Shown piece by piece: positions 8,782 through 17,214 of a stretch of DNA of 44,483 nucleotides. A program made the position numbers and the translations under genes. Each line of letters opens with the position of its first letter. The first letter of the stretch is position 1. Source of the DNA: an uncultured Actinomycetes bacterium. Its GTDB lineage: Bacteria; Actinomycetota; Coriobacteriia; Coriobacteriales; Atopobiaceae. The stretch spans positions 46,375 through 90,857 of the forward strand of contig OMWB01000021.1 in the NCBI GenBank assembly GCA_900314645.1. The letters run 5' to 3'. The notes beneath the pieces are model-generated. The model worked only from the letters and a program-made list of their open reading frames with translations, ran no database searches and was not told the origin of the DNA.

Positions 8782-9537
8782 TCATTCCTCGGGCTGGCCG
8801 TAATAGCCGCGCTCTTCGGCCTCATCGGCAATCTGCTCGGGCGTGAGGTGCGCGATGGGCAGCCCCGTGGCTAGTGCGGCAAGGTAGGCTTGGCACGATT
8901 CCTCGAGGTAGACCGCTGCCGTGAGCGCCTGATCAATGCTCTTTCCCACCGCGATGACTCCGTGATGCTTGAGGATGACAGCCAGCGCATCGCCGATGTG
9001 TTCAACCGTGAGGACCCCCATACCCTCGTCAGAGCTGCGCGTGAAAGGCGCCACGTGAACCGCGGCGTGCAGCTCGTCGATGACAGTGGTGAAGTCCGCA
9101 GGCAGCTCATCGACCACAAGGCCCAGCGCGGTGGCGTACGGTTGGTGGGTGTGGATGACAACGTTCACCTGTGGCATGTTGCGGAAGATGTAGAGCACGG
9201 CAGTCATGTCGGAAGTAGGCCGGCGCTTGCCGTCGATCGTGGTACCCTGCTCATCCACCAGGACAACGTCAGCTGGCAGCATCGTGTCGTAATCCATGGC
9301 CGTAGGCGTGACGAGAAAAGCGTCCTTGCCCTCTGGCCCAGCGCCAGGGACGCGCATGCTTACGTTTCCGCCGCTTCCCTTGATGAGAGCCGAGGCGCGC
9401 ATCGAAAGTGCGCATTCGATGAGCGACTTACGCTCGGCTTCGAAGGGAACGTCCACCGTGCTGACGACCTGGCCCCTCTTTGCCTTCTTGCCCTCGTGCT
9501 TCTTCTGAGCCTTGGCCGCTCGATCCTTCTTGGTCAT
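8782..9537 (-). CDS. Class II aldolase/epimerase (AraD/FucA family)
   Basis: Zinc-dependent sugar-phosphate enzyme. Residues 54-58 (GSGGN) bind phosphate, His129 and His131 (HTHQPYA) and the HHG at 191-193 form the zinc site. At the position of the FucA catalytic Glu the sequence reads PTSDM with Asp110, as in L-ribulose-5-P 4-epimerase, so an epimerase is more likely than an aldolase. An unusual N-terminal extension of about 25 residues is very rich in Lys (KKDRAAKAQKKHEGKKAKR). The ATG overlaps the stop of the RPE-like gene (ATGA). It is the last gene of a four-gene operon with a BtpA homologue, a sugar kinase and a 3-epimerase, which fits conversion of a ketopentose phosphate to D-xylulose-5-P. 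Confidence 0.87.
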   Translation of the reverse strand: MTKKDRAAKAQKKHEGKKAKRGQVVSTVDVPFEAERKSLIECALSMRASALIKGSGGNVSMRVPGAGPEGKDAFLVTPTAMDYDTMLPADVVLVDEQGTTIDGKRRPTSDMTAVLYIFRNMPQVNVVIHTHQPYATALGLVVDELPADFTTVIDELHAAVHVAPFTRSSDEGMGVLTVEHIGDALAVILKHHGVIAVGKSIDQALTAAVYLEESCQAYLAALATGLPIAHLTPEQIADEAEERGYYGQPEE

Positions 9538-10199
9538 GCGTCGCGCTCCTTCCGGTAGGTCTCGCCGAGGGCCACCAAGCGTTCGTATGCCGCGACCGGG
9601 TCGTCCGCACCAAAGACTGCCCTCCCCATGACTACGGCATCCGCTCCAGCCATCACCACATCGCGCAGGTTAGTCTCGTTCACCCCTCCGTCAACCCAGA
9701 TCTGCACCTTAGCTGGCAGAATCTGGCGGGCACGGCGCACCTTTTCGAGCGTCATAGGCCTGAATGGCAGACCTTCGCGGTCGGCCTCCACACTCACGAA
9801 CAGGACGTAGTCGAGCTGGTCTGCGTAGTAGCCCAACACGTCAACAGGCGTTACGAGGTTGATGGCCAGTCCGCGCCTAGGGCATCCGCCAACCTTGAGC
9901 GCGCTGAGCCACTCACTGGGATAAGGCAGTGCCTCCACATGCGCGCATGCGGCGGGAACACCGATCTCGAGGATGGACTCCACGTAGTCCATCGGGTTGA
10001 GGACTTCAAGGTGCACGTCTACAGGTACGGGAGTGTTCTGCACCACGGTGCGCACGGTGTCCATGCCAAAGGTGATCTCATGCACGAAGTTGCCGTCGTC
10101 CACGTCGAGGTGGATGTGCGCCAGGCTGCGCGTGGCATTGAGCACGGCGCCCAGGTTGAGCTGACTCCCCGCGGAGAGGGATGGGCTGAGCTCGAACAC
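9534..10199 (-). CDS. Ribulose-phosphate 3-epimerase-like protein
   Basis: 221-residue TIM barrel of the RPE family. Metal and acid/base ligands are retained: His30 and Asp32 in HLDVDDGNF, His63 in DVHLEV and Asp170 in VDGGVNETNL. The second motif differs from housekeeping RPE (HLEV for HLMV), placing it with specialised epimerases such as SgcE or AlsE. It starts at GTG, with GGAAGGAG overlapping the kinase stop, and its stop overlaps the next ATG. In this operon it probably epimerises carbon 3 of the phosphorylated ketose made by the upstream kinase. A housekeeping RPE should exist elsewhere. Confidence 0.87.
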   Translation of the reverse strand: MFELSPSLSAGSQLNLGAVLNATRSLAHIHLDVDDGNFVHEITFGMDTVRTVVQNTPVPVDVHLEVLNPMDYVESILEIGVPAACAHVEALPYPSEWLSALKVGGCPRRGLAINLVTPVDVLGYYADQLDYVLFVSVEADREGLPFRPMTLEKVRRARQILPAKVQIWVDGGVNETNLRDVVMAGADAVVMGRAVFGADDPVAAYERLVALGETYRKERDA

Positions 10200-10201
10200 G
10201 G

Positions 10202-11716
10202 CTACTCCTTCCTGCCGAAGCTTCGGAGCGCTTCGAGCGCTCGCTCGTACGCGGCGAATTTCTGGCGATAGAGGTCCACATACGCGGGCCGTGGTTCGAC
10301 AATCTCGCCCACGCGCACCGAATGCGCGATTGCGTCGTCGTAATCGGCATAGGCACCAACGGCAACGCCAGCGGCCATAGCAGCGCCCTGGCAGCCAAGC
10401 TCCGTGTTTGCGAGGGTCTCCACGGGTACGCCCAGCACATCAGCCATGATTTGGGTCCACTCGTGGCTCTTGGAGACACCGCCCGACAGGCGCACGCGAC
10501 GCCCCGCGAGGTCATTGCCCACCAACTGGTGAACGTTCCACAGTGTGGAGAAGCACACGCCTTCATAGATGGCCAAGATCATGTGGTCACGGGTGGTGTA
10601 GCTGGTAAGTCCCAAGAAGCAGGCGTCGGCACCGCTGGGATACGATGCTCCGTAGAGGTAGGGTACGAAAATCACCTGGCTGTCGGCGGGATTGAGCGCA
10701 CCCACGGCCTTGTTGCACTCCTCATAGATTCTGCTGCGTGGGGAACTCGGACGGTCGGCAGCGAGGAAGTTGGTGACAAACCAGTCGAAGTTGGAGGCTG
10801 AGGTGGGCCAGGACTCCTCGACGTTGAAGTAGCCGGGACGGTAACCCAGCGTAACGGTGTTCTTGTTCTGGTCGTAGTCGGTGTTGGCAGTGGTGGCTAG
10901 CCGCTCGTTGATGGACCAGGTGCCGGCGATGAGGCAGAGGGTCTCGGTATCGGCTACGCCGCTGGCAAACTCGCACGCATCGATATCGAAGAAACCGCCA
11001 ACTACGGGTGTGCCCTCGGCTAGTCCGGTTGCCTCGGCGGCCTCCGCCGTGACGTAGCCGCCGCACTCGGTGCTTCCGATGATGCGGGGCATCAAGTTAA
11101 AGCAGTCATCGATACCCGCCGCACGGAAGATGGCAGGGTCAAACTGACGCGTGTGGAGGTTGCACAGGCACGTCGAACTCGCCTCAGTTATCTCGGTGGT
11201 GAACTCACCGGTGAGCTTGTAGCGAATCCAGTCCTTGATGCCTAGGACCCAGCGCGATACCTCTAGGGCCTCGGGCTTGTTGCGTTTGAACCAGGCAAGA
11301 AGGGCGATGGGCTGCGCTGCCCAGGTGGATTGGCAGGTCAGGGGGTAGATCGCTCGTTCCACACCATTCGTGGCGAACTCGGTGCAGATGTCATCGGCGC
11401 GCTCGTCGGTCGATACGATGGCTTTGTAGGTGGGCGTTCCCGTTTCATCGACCAGACAGAAGCCGTTGCCGTAGCCGGTGAGGCCCACGCCCGCGATGTC
11501 AGCCCCGTTGATGTCAGCGCGATCGAGGGCCTCAGAGATGGCCTCTGCGCTCTTCTGCCAAACCTCAAGCGAGTCACGCTCGGACCAGCCGGGCTGCGGC
11601 ACCTCGATGGGAAGGCGTCTGCTGGCTACGGCCAGCTCACGGCCATCAAGGGTGAACACCGCACACTTGATCTCGGAACCTCCGTTGTCGATGCCGATGA
11701 GGTACTTCTCGGACAT
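10202..11716 (-). CDS. FGGY carbohydrate kinase (xylulokinase/L-xylulokinase-like)
   Basis: Two-domain sugar kinase of the FGGY family, about 504 residues. Domain I opens with LIGIDNGGSEIKCAVF, a phosphate-1 loop with Asn in place of the more usual Thr; domain II contains AGTWSINE and VRLSGGVSKSHEWTQI, the adenosine region. I start it at the ATG giving MSEKYL, four bases after GGGAGG. Substrate cannot be read from sequence; the neighbours (3-epimerase and 4-epimerase-like enzyme) favour a ketopentose such as L-xylulose or a pentulose from a polyol. It is second in the BtpA, kinase, epimerase, AraD-like operon. Confidence 0.88.
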   Translation of the reverse strand: MSEKYLIGIDNGGSEIKCAVFTLDGRELAVASRRLPIEVPQPGWSERDSLEVWQKSAEAISEALDRADINGADIAGVGLTGYGNGFCLVDETGTPTYKAIVSTDERADDICTEFATNGVERAIYPLTCQSTWAAQPIALLAWFKRNKPEALEVSRWVLGIKDWIRYKLTGEFTTEITEASSTCLCNLHTRQFDPAIFRAAGIDDCFNLMPRIIGSTECGGYVTAEAAEATGLAEGTPVVGGFFDIDACEFASGVADTETLCLIAGTWSINERLATTANTDYDQNKNTVTLGYRPGYFNVEESWPTSASNFDWFVTNFLAADRPSSPRSRIYEECNKAVGALNPADSQVIFVPYLYGASYPSGADACFLGLTSYTTRDHMILAIYEGVCFSTLWNVHQLVGNDLAGRRVRLSGGVSKSHEWTQIMADVLGVPVETLANTELGCQGAAMAAGVAVGAYADYDDAIAHSVRVGEIVEPRPAYVDLYRQKFAAYERALEALRSFGRKE

Positions 11717-11731
11717 GGGACCTCCCAAGGC

Positions 11732-12562
11732 TCAGAGGTTTTTGCGGACTTGGTACACAACCGCCATGAGCTCCTCGACGCGCGCCTGGTCAACGCGGAC
11801 GTTGCAGAGGTTCTCGTCCTCGAAGCGCCCACCCTCCTTGAAGTAGGTGCCCACGACGGCTGCGTCAGATGTGGCGAGCTTCGCCTCGATGGTGTCGGGG
11901 CGGCAGCCGGTGTTGCACAGGACCACGACCTCGGGATTCTTCTTCTTGACGGAGGCCATCAGCTCCTCGTCCACGTCAGCGCCGGCGGCATTGGCCGAGA
12001 TGCACAAGCCGTCCGGATGGGCCTTGAAGATGGTGGATGCGGCAATGTCGGCAAGCGGCCGCGGGTCCATGGCGCGGTCAGACTCAGGGTTGATGAAGTA
12101 GAGCATGCGAAGGCTTTGCAGGTGCAGCTCGGTGCGACGACGCTGCAGCTTGGAGAAGTCGTTGTTGTACAGGCCGCCGTCGCCCACATAGACGCCGTGG
12201 AAGGTCCCGCGCACGAAGTCTGCGTCTACCGCGGCGGCGAGCTCGATGCACGCGGCTCCATCGGAGATGGCGTCTACGCCGAAGGGTACGCGGATCTCGG
12301 ATCGCAGGTTGCCGATGACAAAAGCCATGGCCGCTGGCGTCACGTGGCTCATGCTGCGCTCGTAGGGCAGGCTGAACTCGTTGGAGAAGAGGATGCCGTC
12401 CACCCCGCCGTCTTGAAGTGCGTGCAGGTCGTGGCGAGCATGTTCGATGACCGTAGCGAGGGAGTCGCTCTCCTTCCAGCGCGGATCGCCAGGAAGGGGG
12501 TCGAGGTGAAGCATGGAGATGATGGGCTTCTTAACGCCAAACAGTTCTTCGGTCCAAAGCAT
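11732..12562 (-). CDS. BtpA/SgcQ family TIM-barrel protein
   Basis: 276 residues matching the BtpA/SgcQ family: KPIISMLHLDPLPGDPR near the N-terminus, DGILFSNEFSLPY, VPFGVD and a C-terminal AAVVGTYFKEGG. SgcQ is encoded beside SgcE (RPE-like) in the E. coli sgc operon; the biochemical role of the family in sugar catabolism is unclear. Here it is the first gene of an operon with the same partners. The ATG has GAGAGGAG six bases upstream. A 28-bp element shared with the frlD-like promoter at 19875 lies about 46 bases before the start, suggesting common control with the Amadori-type genes. Confidence 0.88.
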   Translation of the reverse strand: MLWTEELFGVKKPIISMLHLDPLPGDPRWKESDSLATVIEHARHDLHALQDGGVDGILFSNEFSLPYERSMSHVTPAAMAFVIGNLRSEIRVPFGVDAISDGAACIELAAAVDADFVRGTFHGVYVGDGGLYNNDFSKLQRRRTELHLQSLRMLYFINPESDRAMDPRPLADIAASTIFKAHPDGLCISANAAGADVDEELMASVKKKNPEVVVLCNTGCRPDTIEAKLATSDAAVVGTYFKEGGRFEDENLCNVRVDQARVEELMAVVYQVRKNL

Positions 12563-12606
12563 GGCACACTCCTCTCTTGGGCTAGCCAGCAGCCCAACCG
12601 TGTAAA

Positions 12607-12637
12607 GTGGTATGAAATATCTGATAAGTTATATAGT
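12607..12637 (-). promoter_or_regulatory. Shared operator/promoter element, btpA copy
   Basis: Read on the plus strand the core is GTGGTATGAAATAT followed by GATAAGTTATATAG. Over 28 aligned bases (12609-12636) it agrees at 22 positions with 19875-19902 before the first frlD-like gene, at a similar distance from the start codon (about 46 and 39 bases). It probably combines a -10 region with a repressor site. Confidence 0.6.
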
Positions 12638-12648
12638 TACATCAGGAA

Positions 12649-12684
12649 AAGCCCCTGTCTACACGGATTCCGTGAGTGGGGCTT
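12649..12684 (-). terminator. Terminator after the esterase gene
   Basis: Outer arms AAGCCCC (12649-12655) and GGGGCTT (12678-12684) enclose an inner CACGG-ATT-CCGTG stem. On the minus strand the outer arm is followed by TTTTCC, as expected for an intrinsic terminator of the esterase transcript. Confidence 0.7.
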
Positions 12685-12735
12685 CCCATACGTGGAGCGC
12701 TGCAGGTACTTGCGGTGCGTGGCTCAGTGTGCGCC

Positions 12736-13530
12736 TTACCAGATCGGCGTGGTCTCGGGGTCGAAGCCAAGGAGGTACTGCAGCGCGCGCTGGATGGCTA
12801 CCTGCCAGAAGCGCCACTCGTGGTCGCCCTCCCATTCAACGTAGAGATGGTCGTAGCCAAGCTCGGTGGCACGCGCATCAAAGCGGCGGTTCATCTCGAG
12901 CAAGAAGTCCTCGGTGCCGCAGAACGAGCAGAGACGCGGACGATCCTCAAGCTTCGCTGCCTTCTCGAGCAGGGCGAACACGTCAGCCTCGGGAGGCACT
13001 GGGGCGCCTTCGCCAAACATGAGCTCGAACTCCCCGAGCGACATGTCGGGGAAGGTGCCGTCGGAGCACATGCGGCCAAAATCGGGAAGGTCGAGGGCGC
13101 CAGAGAACGTGGCGATGCCTCCGAAGCGCTCGGGATATGTGAAACCCACCTTGCATGCCCCATAGCCGCCCATGCTCTCGCCAGCGACGAAGGTGTGCGC
13201 GCGATCAGTGGGCAGGCGGAACCATGTGTCGACAAAAGCGGGCAGGTCCTTCGTGACATACCTGAAGTACCTGATGCCGTCCTTCATGTCGGTGTAGAAA
13301 CTGCGGTCCACATCGGGCATGATGAACGCGACGTTGTACTTCTTCGCCAGGTACTCAAGGTTGGTGAAGCGCGGCCACTCGTCGCCGTTTGCGGTGAGGC
13401 CGTGCAGCAGGTACATGACGTAGAGCTCGTCTGTCTGGAGCGGGTCGCAGTCACCAGAGAGGTCGGGGACAATTACGTTGATGCGCGTCGTCATGCGCAT
13501 GCTGGGCGACCAGGTGGAACCGGTGAACAT
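12736..13530 (-). CDS. Esterase D-type alpha/beta hydrolase
   Basis: 264-residue alpha/beta hydrolase of the putative esterase (tributyrin esterase/EstA) family, without a signal peptide. The nucleophile is Ser119 in GESMGG, the acid Asp208 in GTEDFLL and the His237 in GDHEW; the oxyanion-hole motif is LLHGL (41-45). It may remove acyl groups from sugars or their conjugates in the cytoplasm. The ATG has an ideal AAGGAGG site. Terminators lie on both sides (12649 and 13563), so it is probably expressed from its own promoter or by read-through from the kinase upstream. Confidence 0.9.
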   Translation of the reverse strand: MFTGSTWSPSMRMTTRINVIVPDLSGDCDPLQTDELYVMYLLHGLTANGDEWPRFTNLEYLAKKYNVAFIMPDVDRSFYTDMKDGIRYFRYVTKDLPAFVDTWFRLPTDRAHTFVAGESMGGYGACKVGFTYPERFGGIATFSGALDLPDFGRMCSDGTFPDMSLGEFELMFGEGAPVPPEADVFALLEKAAKLEDRPRLCSFCGTEDFLLEMNRRFDARATELGYDHLYVEWEGDHEWRFWQVAIQRALQYLLGFDPETTPIW

Positions 13531-13562
13531 GGGGCCTCCTTGGCGTGGGCGGTCTTGCCGTA

Positions 13563-13590
13563 AGGAAAAGGCCCCGCAGGTGCGGGGCCT
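13563..13590 (-). terminator. Terminator after the second FGGY kinase
   Basis: AGGCCCCGCA and TGCGGGGCCT form a near-perfect GC-rich hairpin (13569-13590) followed on the minus strand by TTTTCC. It sits 12 bases past the kinase stop codon. Confidence 0.85.
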
Positions 13591-13602
13591 CGTCAGTCGG
13601 GT

Positions 13603-15120
13603 TTACAGCTGGTGCGCCAGCTCCTTCGTGGCGGGATAGAGCTCGTCGAAGATGGCCTGGTACTTCTTATAGGCCTCGTAGTTCTCCGCGTTAGGCTCGA
13701 AGGTCTTGGCAATCTTGACCTTGCTTGCCAGCTCGTCGAAGTCCGCCCAGTAGCCAGCAGCGATAGCGGCCATCATAGCGTCGCCGTAAGAAGCGCCAAT
13801 GGTGATCTCAGGCACGAGGAGGGTCTTGCCGGTGACGTCCGCCACAATCTGCATCCAGGCGTCGTTCTTGGTGCCTCCGCCGGCAACGAGCACACGGCCA
13901 ATGGGGATGCCGTCCTCCTCAAAGATTCTAAAGTGCTGGTTGATGGAGTAAGCCACACCCTCAAGCCCTGCGCGCAACATGTCCTCGCGCGTGTGGTTGA
14001 TGGTGAGGCCGAGGAACGCGCCGCGGGCGTTGGGGTCGTCGATGGGCGTGCGCTCGCCAGCAAAGTACGGCAGGCAGACGAGGCCGTTGGAGCCCACGGG
14101 CACGTCGGCTGCCATGCGCGCCATTACGGAGAAGGCGTTCTCACCACCAGCGTTCTCGGCTGCCAGAAGGTCTTGGAACATGGTGTCGCGCAGCCACTTG
14201 GTCATGCTGCCGGCGGTGTTGGTGGCACCGGAAACGTCGCAGGTGCCAGGAATGATGAACTCCTCGTGCCACACACGGGGATCCATGACGAGATGGTCGC
14301 AGAGCAGGAACATGTAGATGGTGGAGCCAAACTGCAGAATCAGGTCACCCATCTTGCCGATGCCGCAGGAGATGGCCTCACACGCCGAGTCGTCGCCGCC
14401 AGGGGTGACGGGAGTGCCTTCGGCGAGGCCCGTCTCGGCAGCTGCCTGTGCCGTCACGTAGCCGATGACGTCGGTTTCTTCGGCAATGGTGGCGAGCTGG
14501 TCGGGACGACAGATGCCCTTGCACGTCTCCTCCGTGGGGTGGCCATTCTCGCCATAGAGGGGTTTGAAGCCACCAGCCATGCCGAGGAAGGTGTCGATGT
14601 AGTACTCACCAGTGAGCTTGGCGGTGATGTAGGTGGAGCTGTTGATGAATTTGGCAGTGCGCGCGTAGGCTTCGGGGTCATTCTCCTGAATCCAGCGGAT
14701 CTTGGGAGGGACGTCCGACGAGCAGAGCTGGCGGCCAAAGACCCGATCGATGAACTCCTGTCCCCACTCGGCCTCGAGGTCGCGCATCTGCTTCTCGGCG
14801 CGTCCGTCGATGCCGTAGGAGATGGCGTAGCGCGTGGGAACGCAGTTCTCGTCCACTGCGACACAGCAGAGCCCGAGCGCGCTTGTGGTCACGGCCTTGA
14901 TGTCACGCGGATCCACGCCACTCTTTGCGATGAGGTCCTTAGAGACGGTACAGAAGTCTCCCCACCAGTCCTTCTCGGCATCGTATTCGTAGGCGTTAGT
15001 GAACGGGTTCATGGCCTCGTGCTGCGCGGTGCTCTGGGCGATGATGTTGGCGTCGATGTCGATGAGAACGCCCTTGGTCTCGGAGGTTCCCGTGTCGATT
15101 CCCATGAAGCAGACTGCCAT
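13603..15120 (-). CDS. FGGY carbohydrate kinase (xylulokinase-like)
   Basis: 505-residue FGGY kinase with MGIDTGTSETKGVLID (phosphate loop), TSALGLCC, PGGDDSACEAISCG and RVLVAGGGTKNDAWMQI (adenosine motif). It is clearly diverged from the kinase at 10202-11716, so the region has two substrates or a paralogue pair. The ATG follows AAGGGAGAGC. It lies 45 bases downstream of two GntR/UTRA regulators on the same strand and may be co-transcribed with them. Xylulose, ribulose or another ketose are all possible substrates. Confidence 0.87.
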   Translation of the reverse strand: MAVCFMGIDTGTSETKGVLIDIDANIIAQSTAQHEAMNPFTNAYEYDAEKDWWGDFCTVSKDLIAKSGVDPRDIKAVTTSALGLCCVAVDENCVPTRYAISYGIDGRAEKQMRDLEAEWGQEFIDRVFGRQLCSSDVPPKIRWIQENDPEAYARTAKFINSSTYITAKLTGEYYIDTFLGMAGGFKPLYGENGHPTEETCKGICRPDQLATIAEETDVIGYVTAQAAAETGLAEGTPVTPGGDDSACEAISCGIGKMGDLILQFGSTIYMFLLCDHLVMDPRVWHEEFIIPGTCDVSGATNTAGSMTKWLRDTMFQDLLAAENAGGENAFSVMARMAADVPVGSNGLVCLPYFAGERTPIDDPNARGAFLGLTINHTREDMLRAGLEGVAYSINQHFRIFEEDGIPIGRVLVAGGGTKNDAWMQIVADVTGKTLLVPEITIGASYGDAMMAAIAAGYWADFDELASKVKIAKTFEPNAENYEAYKKYQAIFDELYPATKELAHQL

Positions 15121-15165
15121 TTCGTGCTCTCCCTTCCGCGCCGCACGTAAAGGCGACGCCTAAGC

Positions 15166-15888
15166 CTATGCGCTGTTATGAACGGTGAAGCTGCACTTGT
15201 CTCCGCGGGTGTAGCTGCGTGTGTACTCGATGAGGTCGTTATCCTTGTCGTAGGTGTAACAGGTGAACAGCATGACGGTCGCTCCGGGCTCCACATCCAG
15301 CATGCGCGCATCCCGCGCTTCCAGCGAGATCAGGTCAATGGTCTGGTAGGCACGCACCGGACTCACGCCGTAGAAGCCGTATACCTCATAGAGACTGAAT
15401 ACGCTCAGGTCGATGCCATCGAGCTTGGGCACCTTCGTGGACGGTACGAAGGTGTGCTCCACGGAGATGGGCTCACCATTGGCGGAGTTAAGGCGCCTGA
15501 TATAGAAGATGTCATCATCCTCGGAGATGCCAAAGATGCGCGCATACAGCTTGCCGGCCTTGCGGCGAACCTTGGCGAGGATCTTGGTGCCGGGCTCGGC
15601 GTTACGCTCGTGAATGGTCTGGCGGAAGCCCGAGAGTGTGTCGAGGTCACGCTCGATACGATCGCCCACCACGAAGACGCCTTTTCCTTGGATGCGTTTG
15701 AGCAGGCCTTCGCCCACAAGTGCTTCCACGGCATTGCGCACGGTCAGCCGGTTGACGCCGTACATCTCTGATAGCTCGTTCTCGGAGGGAATCGCCATGC
15801 CGGGAGGGTACTCGCCCTCCTCGATTTTGGTGCGTACGACCTCACGTAGCTGCAGGTAGATGGGGGAGCGGTAATCTATCGTCGACAT
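15166..15888 (-). CDS. GntR/UTRA transcriptional regulator (second of a pair)
   Basis: 240 residues: an N-terminal GntR winged helix (about 8-75; SPIYLQL, IPSENELSEMYGVNRLTVRNAV) and a C-terminal UTRA ligand domain (about 90-240) that in this family binds sugar phosphates. I prefer the ATG giving MSTIDY, because GAGGTGATC precedes it; a GTG nine bases earlier overlaps the stop of the other regulator. It lies between that regulator and the kinase. Together the two are the best local candidates for recognising the TTGGTATAAA-type sites before the Amadori-like operons. Confidence 0.9.
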   Translation of the reverse strand: MSTIDYRSPIYLQLREVVRTKIEEGEYPPGMAIPSENELSEMYGVNRLTVRNAVEALVGEGLLKRIQGKGVFVVGDRIERDLDTLSGFRQTIHERNAEPGTKILAKVRRKAGKLYARIFGISEDDDIFYIRRLNSANGEPISVEHTFVPSTKVPKLDGIDLSVFSLYEVYGFYGVSPVRAYQTIDLISLEARDARMLDVEPGATVMLFTCYTYDKDNDLIEYTRSYTRGDKCSFTVHNSA

Positions 15889-15893
15889 GCTGA

Positions 15894-16619
15894 TCACCTC
15901 GCCAACATTTCGGTTGCGTAGCGGACGTGCTCAGAGAGCGCCGTGGTGCGATAGCACGACACGGGCTCGCCGTTATCGTCCGACATGAATCCCGACTTGT
16001 AGATGGCAGGGTGGCCCTCCTCCATGTTCAAGAGCTCCGCCTCGATGGCGTCGAGGGTGGTGACCGAGATGCGCTCGTCGCCGCTGGTTGCCCTGATGCC
16101 GTACTCCTGGTGCAAGACGTCGAACAGCGACTCTTTCTCAAAGTCGTGCTGCTCGATTCCCTTGCAACCCCTCATGTTCACGATGGTTGTCTCTATCGAG
16201 CAGGGGATGCCGTCAATCGTGCGCACGCGCTTGACGTCGAACACCTCGGTTCCCAGAGGAACACGCAGGTTGCGCATGATGGTCTTGTCTGCCTCCCGCA
16301 GCACCGCGTATACGAGGCGCGCCCCCGGCACGCGGCCAGCCTCGCGCACCGCCTCGGAGAAGCCATGCACGTCCTGCAGGTTGCGCACCAGCTTTGGCGG
16401 TGACACGAAGGTGCCCGAACCCATACGACAGTACAGAACGCCGCTGTCCACCAGGCGCTGAATGGCGTTTCGTAGGGTGGTGCGGTTGAGGTCCCACTTG
16501 GCGCACATTTCGCGCTCAGAGGGAAGGCGGTCGTTAGGTTGGAGCCCACTCTCGATGATGTAGCTCTCCACAAGCTCGGTCGCGAGGTCTCGCGAGCTTA
16601 TCGTGTGTTTTCTGCTCAT
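15894..16619 (-). CDS. GntR/UTRA transcriptional regulator (first of a pair)
   Basis: 241 residues with a GntR winged helix (LPSEREMCAKWDLNRTTLRNAI) and UTRA domain. It is only distantly similar to its downstream neighbour, so the pair is not a recent duplication. The start codon follows AAGGACGC. A sequence resembling the shared operator (AAGTGGTTTGAAGAG) lies at 16634-16648, about 15 bases before the start, which could give autoregulation. Its effector is probably a phosphorylated sugar or glycated-amine intermediate. Confidence 0.9.
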   Translation of the reverse strand: MSRKHTISSRDLATELVESYIIESGLQPNDRLPSEREMCAKWDLNRTTLRNAIQRLVDSGVLYCRMGSGTFVSPPKLVRNLQDVHGFSEAVREAGRVPGARLVYAVLREADKTIMRNLRVPLGTEVFDVKRVRTIDGIPCSIETTIVNMRGCKGIEQHDFEKESLFDVLHQEYGIRATSGDERISVTTLDAIEAELLNMEEGHPAIYKSGFMSDDNGEPVSCYRTTALSEHVRYATEMLAR

Positions 16620-16633
16620 GACATTGCGTCCTT

Positions 16634-16648
16634 AAGTGGTTTGAAGAG
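16634..16648 (-). promoter_or_regulatory. Possible autoregulatory operator
   Basis: AAGTGGTTTGAAGAG resembles the AAAGTGGTATGAAATAT site at 12605-12620 but with one change in the GGTATG core. Location just upstream of the GntR start fits autoregulation. The match is short. Confidence 0.3.
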
Positions 16649-16723
16649 AAGGTCTTTTGCTGCGCCAATTCTAGCAACTTAGACCTGCAATCCAGCCACG
16701 CTCCTCGATTCTGAGCAAATGAC

Positions 16724-16760
16724 CATCGCCGTCTTGGCAGGGTTTCGCGTGGCGGCGATG
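16724..16760 (-). terminator. Weak hairpin after the YjbQ gene
   Basis: CATCGCCG (16724-16731) and CGGCGATG (16753-16760) pair around a 21-base loop, 18 bases past the YjbQ stop. No T-run follows on the minus strand. It is the only terminator candidate between the YjbQ operon and the GntR pair. Confidence 0.35.
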
Positions 16761-16777
16761 CTGGATGATAGCGAGCG

Positions 16778-17206
16778 TCACTCGCCCATCACTTGAATCA
16801 TGACGGTGCGAGATGACGGGCCATCGAACTCGCAGAAGTACACATCCTGCGCCCCACCGCGGTCCACCTTTCCTTCGTGCACCAGGAAGTGCACGTGGCT
16901 ACCCATAAGAAGGCTCTTGAGGTGCCCCGTGGGGTTGCCCGCCGTCGAGCCGTAGTCCTTGAGCATGCGTGCATGCGCGTAGGGGTGGTCCTCCGGCACG
17001 AGCCGCTCAAGAAACTCCTTGATGTCACTCTCGAGACACTCGAGCGCCTCGTTGGTGGTCACGCCCGTGGTGGTGTGGCGCGTAATCACGGTTACGATGC
17101 CCTCGGTCACTCCGCTTTCGGCAACGGCCCTCTCAACCTCGTCGGTGATGACGAAGTACTGGTTGTATTCGCTGGTGAGGAAGGTCAGCGACGTTGTCTT
17201 GATCAT
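16778..17206 (-). CDS. YjbQ/UPF0047 family protein
   Basis: 142 residues, usual size for the YjbQ family (secondary thiamine-phosphate synthase; the physiological role is debated). Family motifs are visible: TRHTTTGVTTNEALECLESD, GHLKSLLMGSHVHF and DVYFCEFDGPSSR. I start it at MIKTTSL; the frame stays open upstream but that part overlaps the amidohydrolase gene. It is the last gene of the operon frlD-like, frlC-like, amidohydrolase, YjbQ, with only an 8-base gap to the amidohydrolase gene. A catabolic role on a phosphorylated intermediate is possible given this company. Confidence 0.88.
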   Translation of the reverse strand: MIKTTSLTFLTSEYNQYFVITDEVERAVAESGVTEGIVTVITRHTTTGVTTNEALECLESDIKEFLERLVPEDHPYAHARMLKDYGSTAGNPTGHLKSLLMGSHVHFLVHEGKVDRGGAQDVYFCEFDGPSSRTVMIQVMGE

Positions 17207-17214
17207 GTGGCCCC

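Noticed and set aside
11330..12844. Open frame on the plus strand across btpA and the kinase
   Set aside because: It crosses two real genes, an operator and a terminator, with no recognisable domain.
13612..15150. Long open frame antisense to the second FGGY kinase
   Set aside because: The kinase on the minus strand has full family motifs; the antisense product has none.
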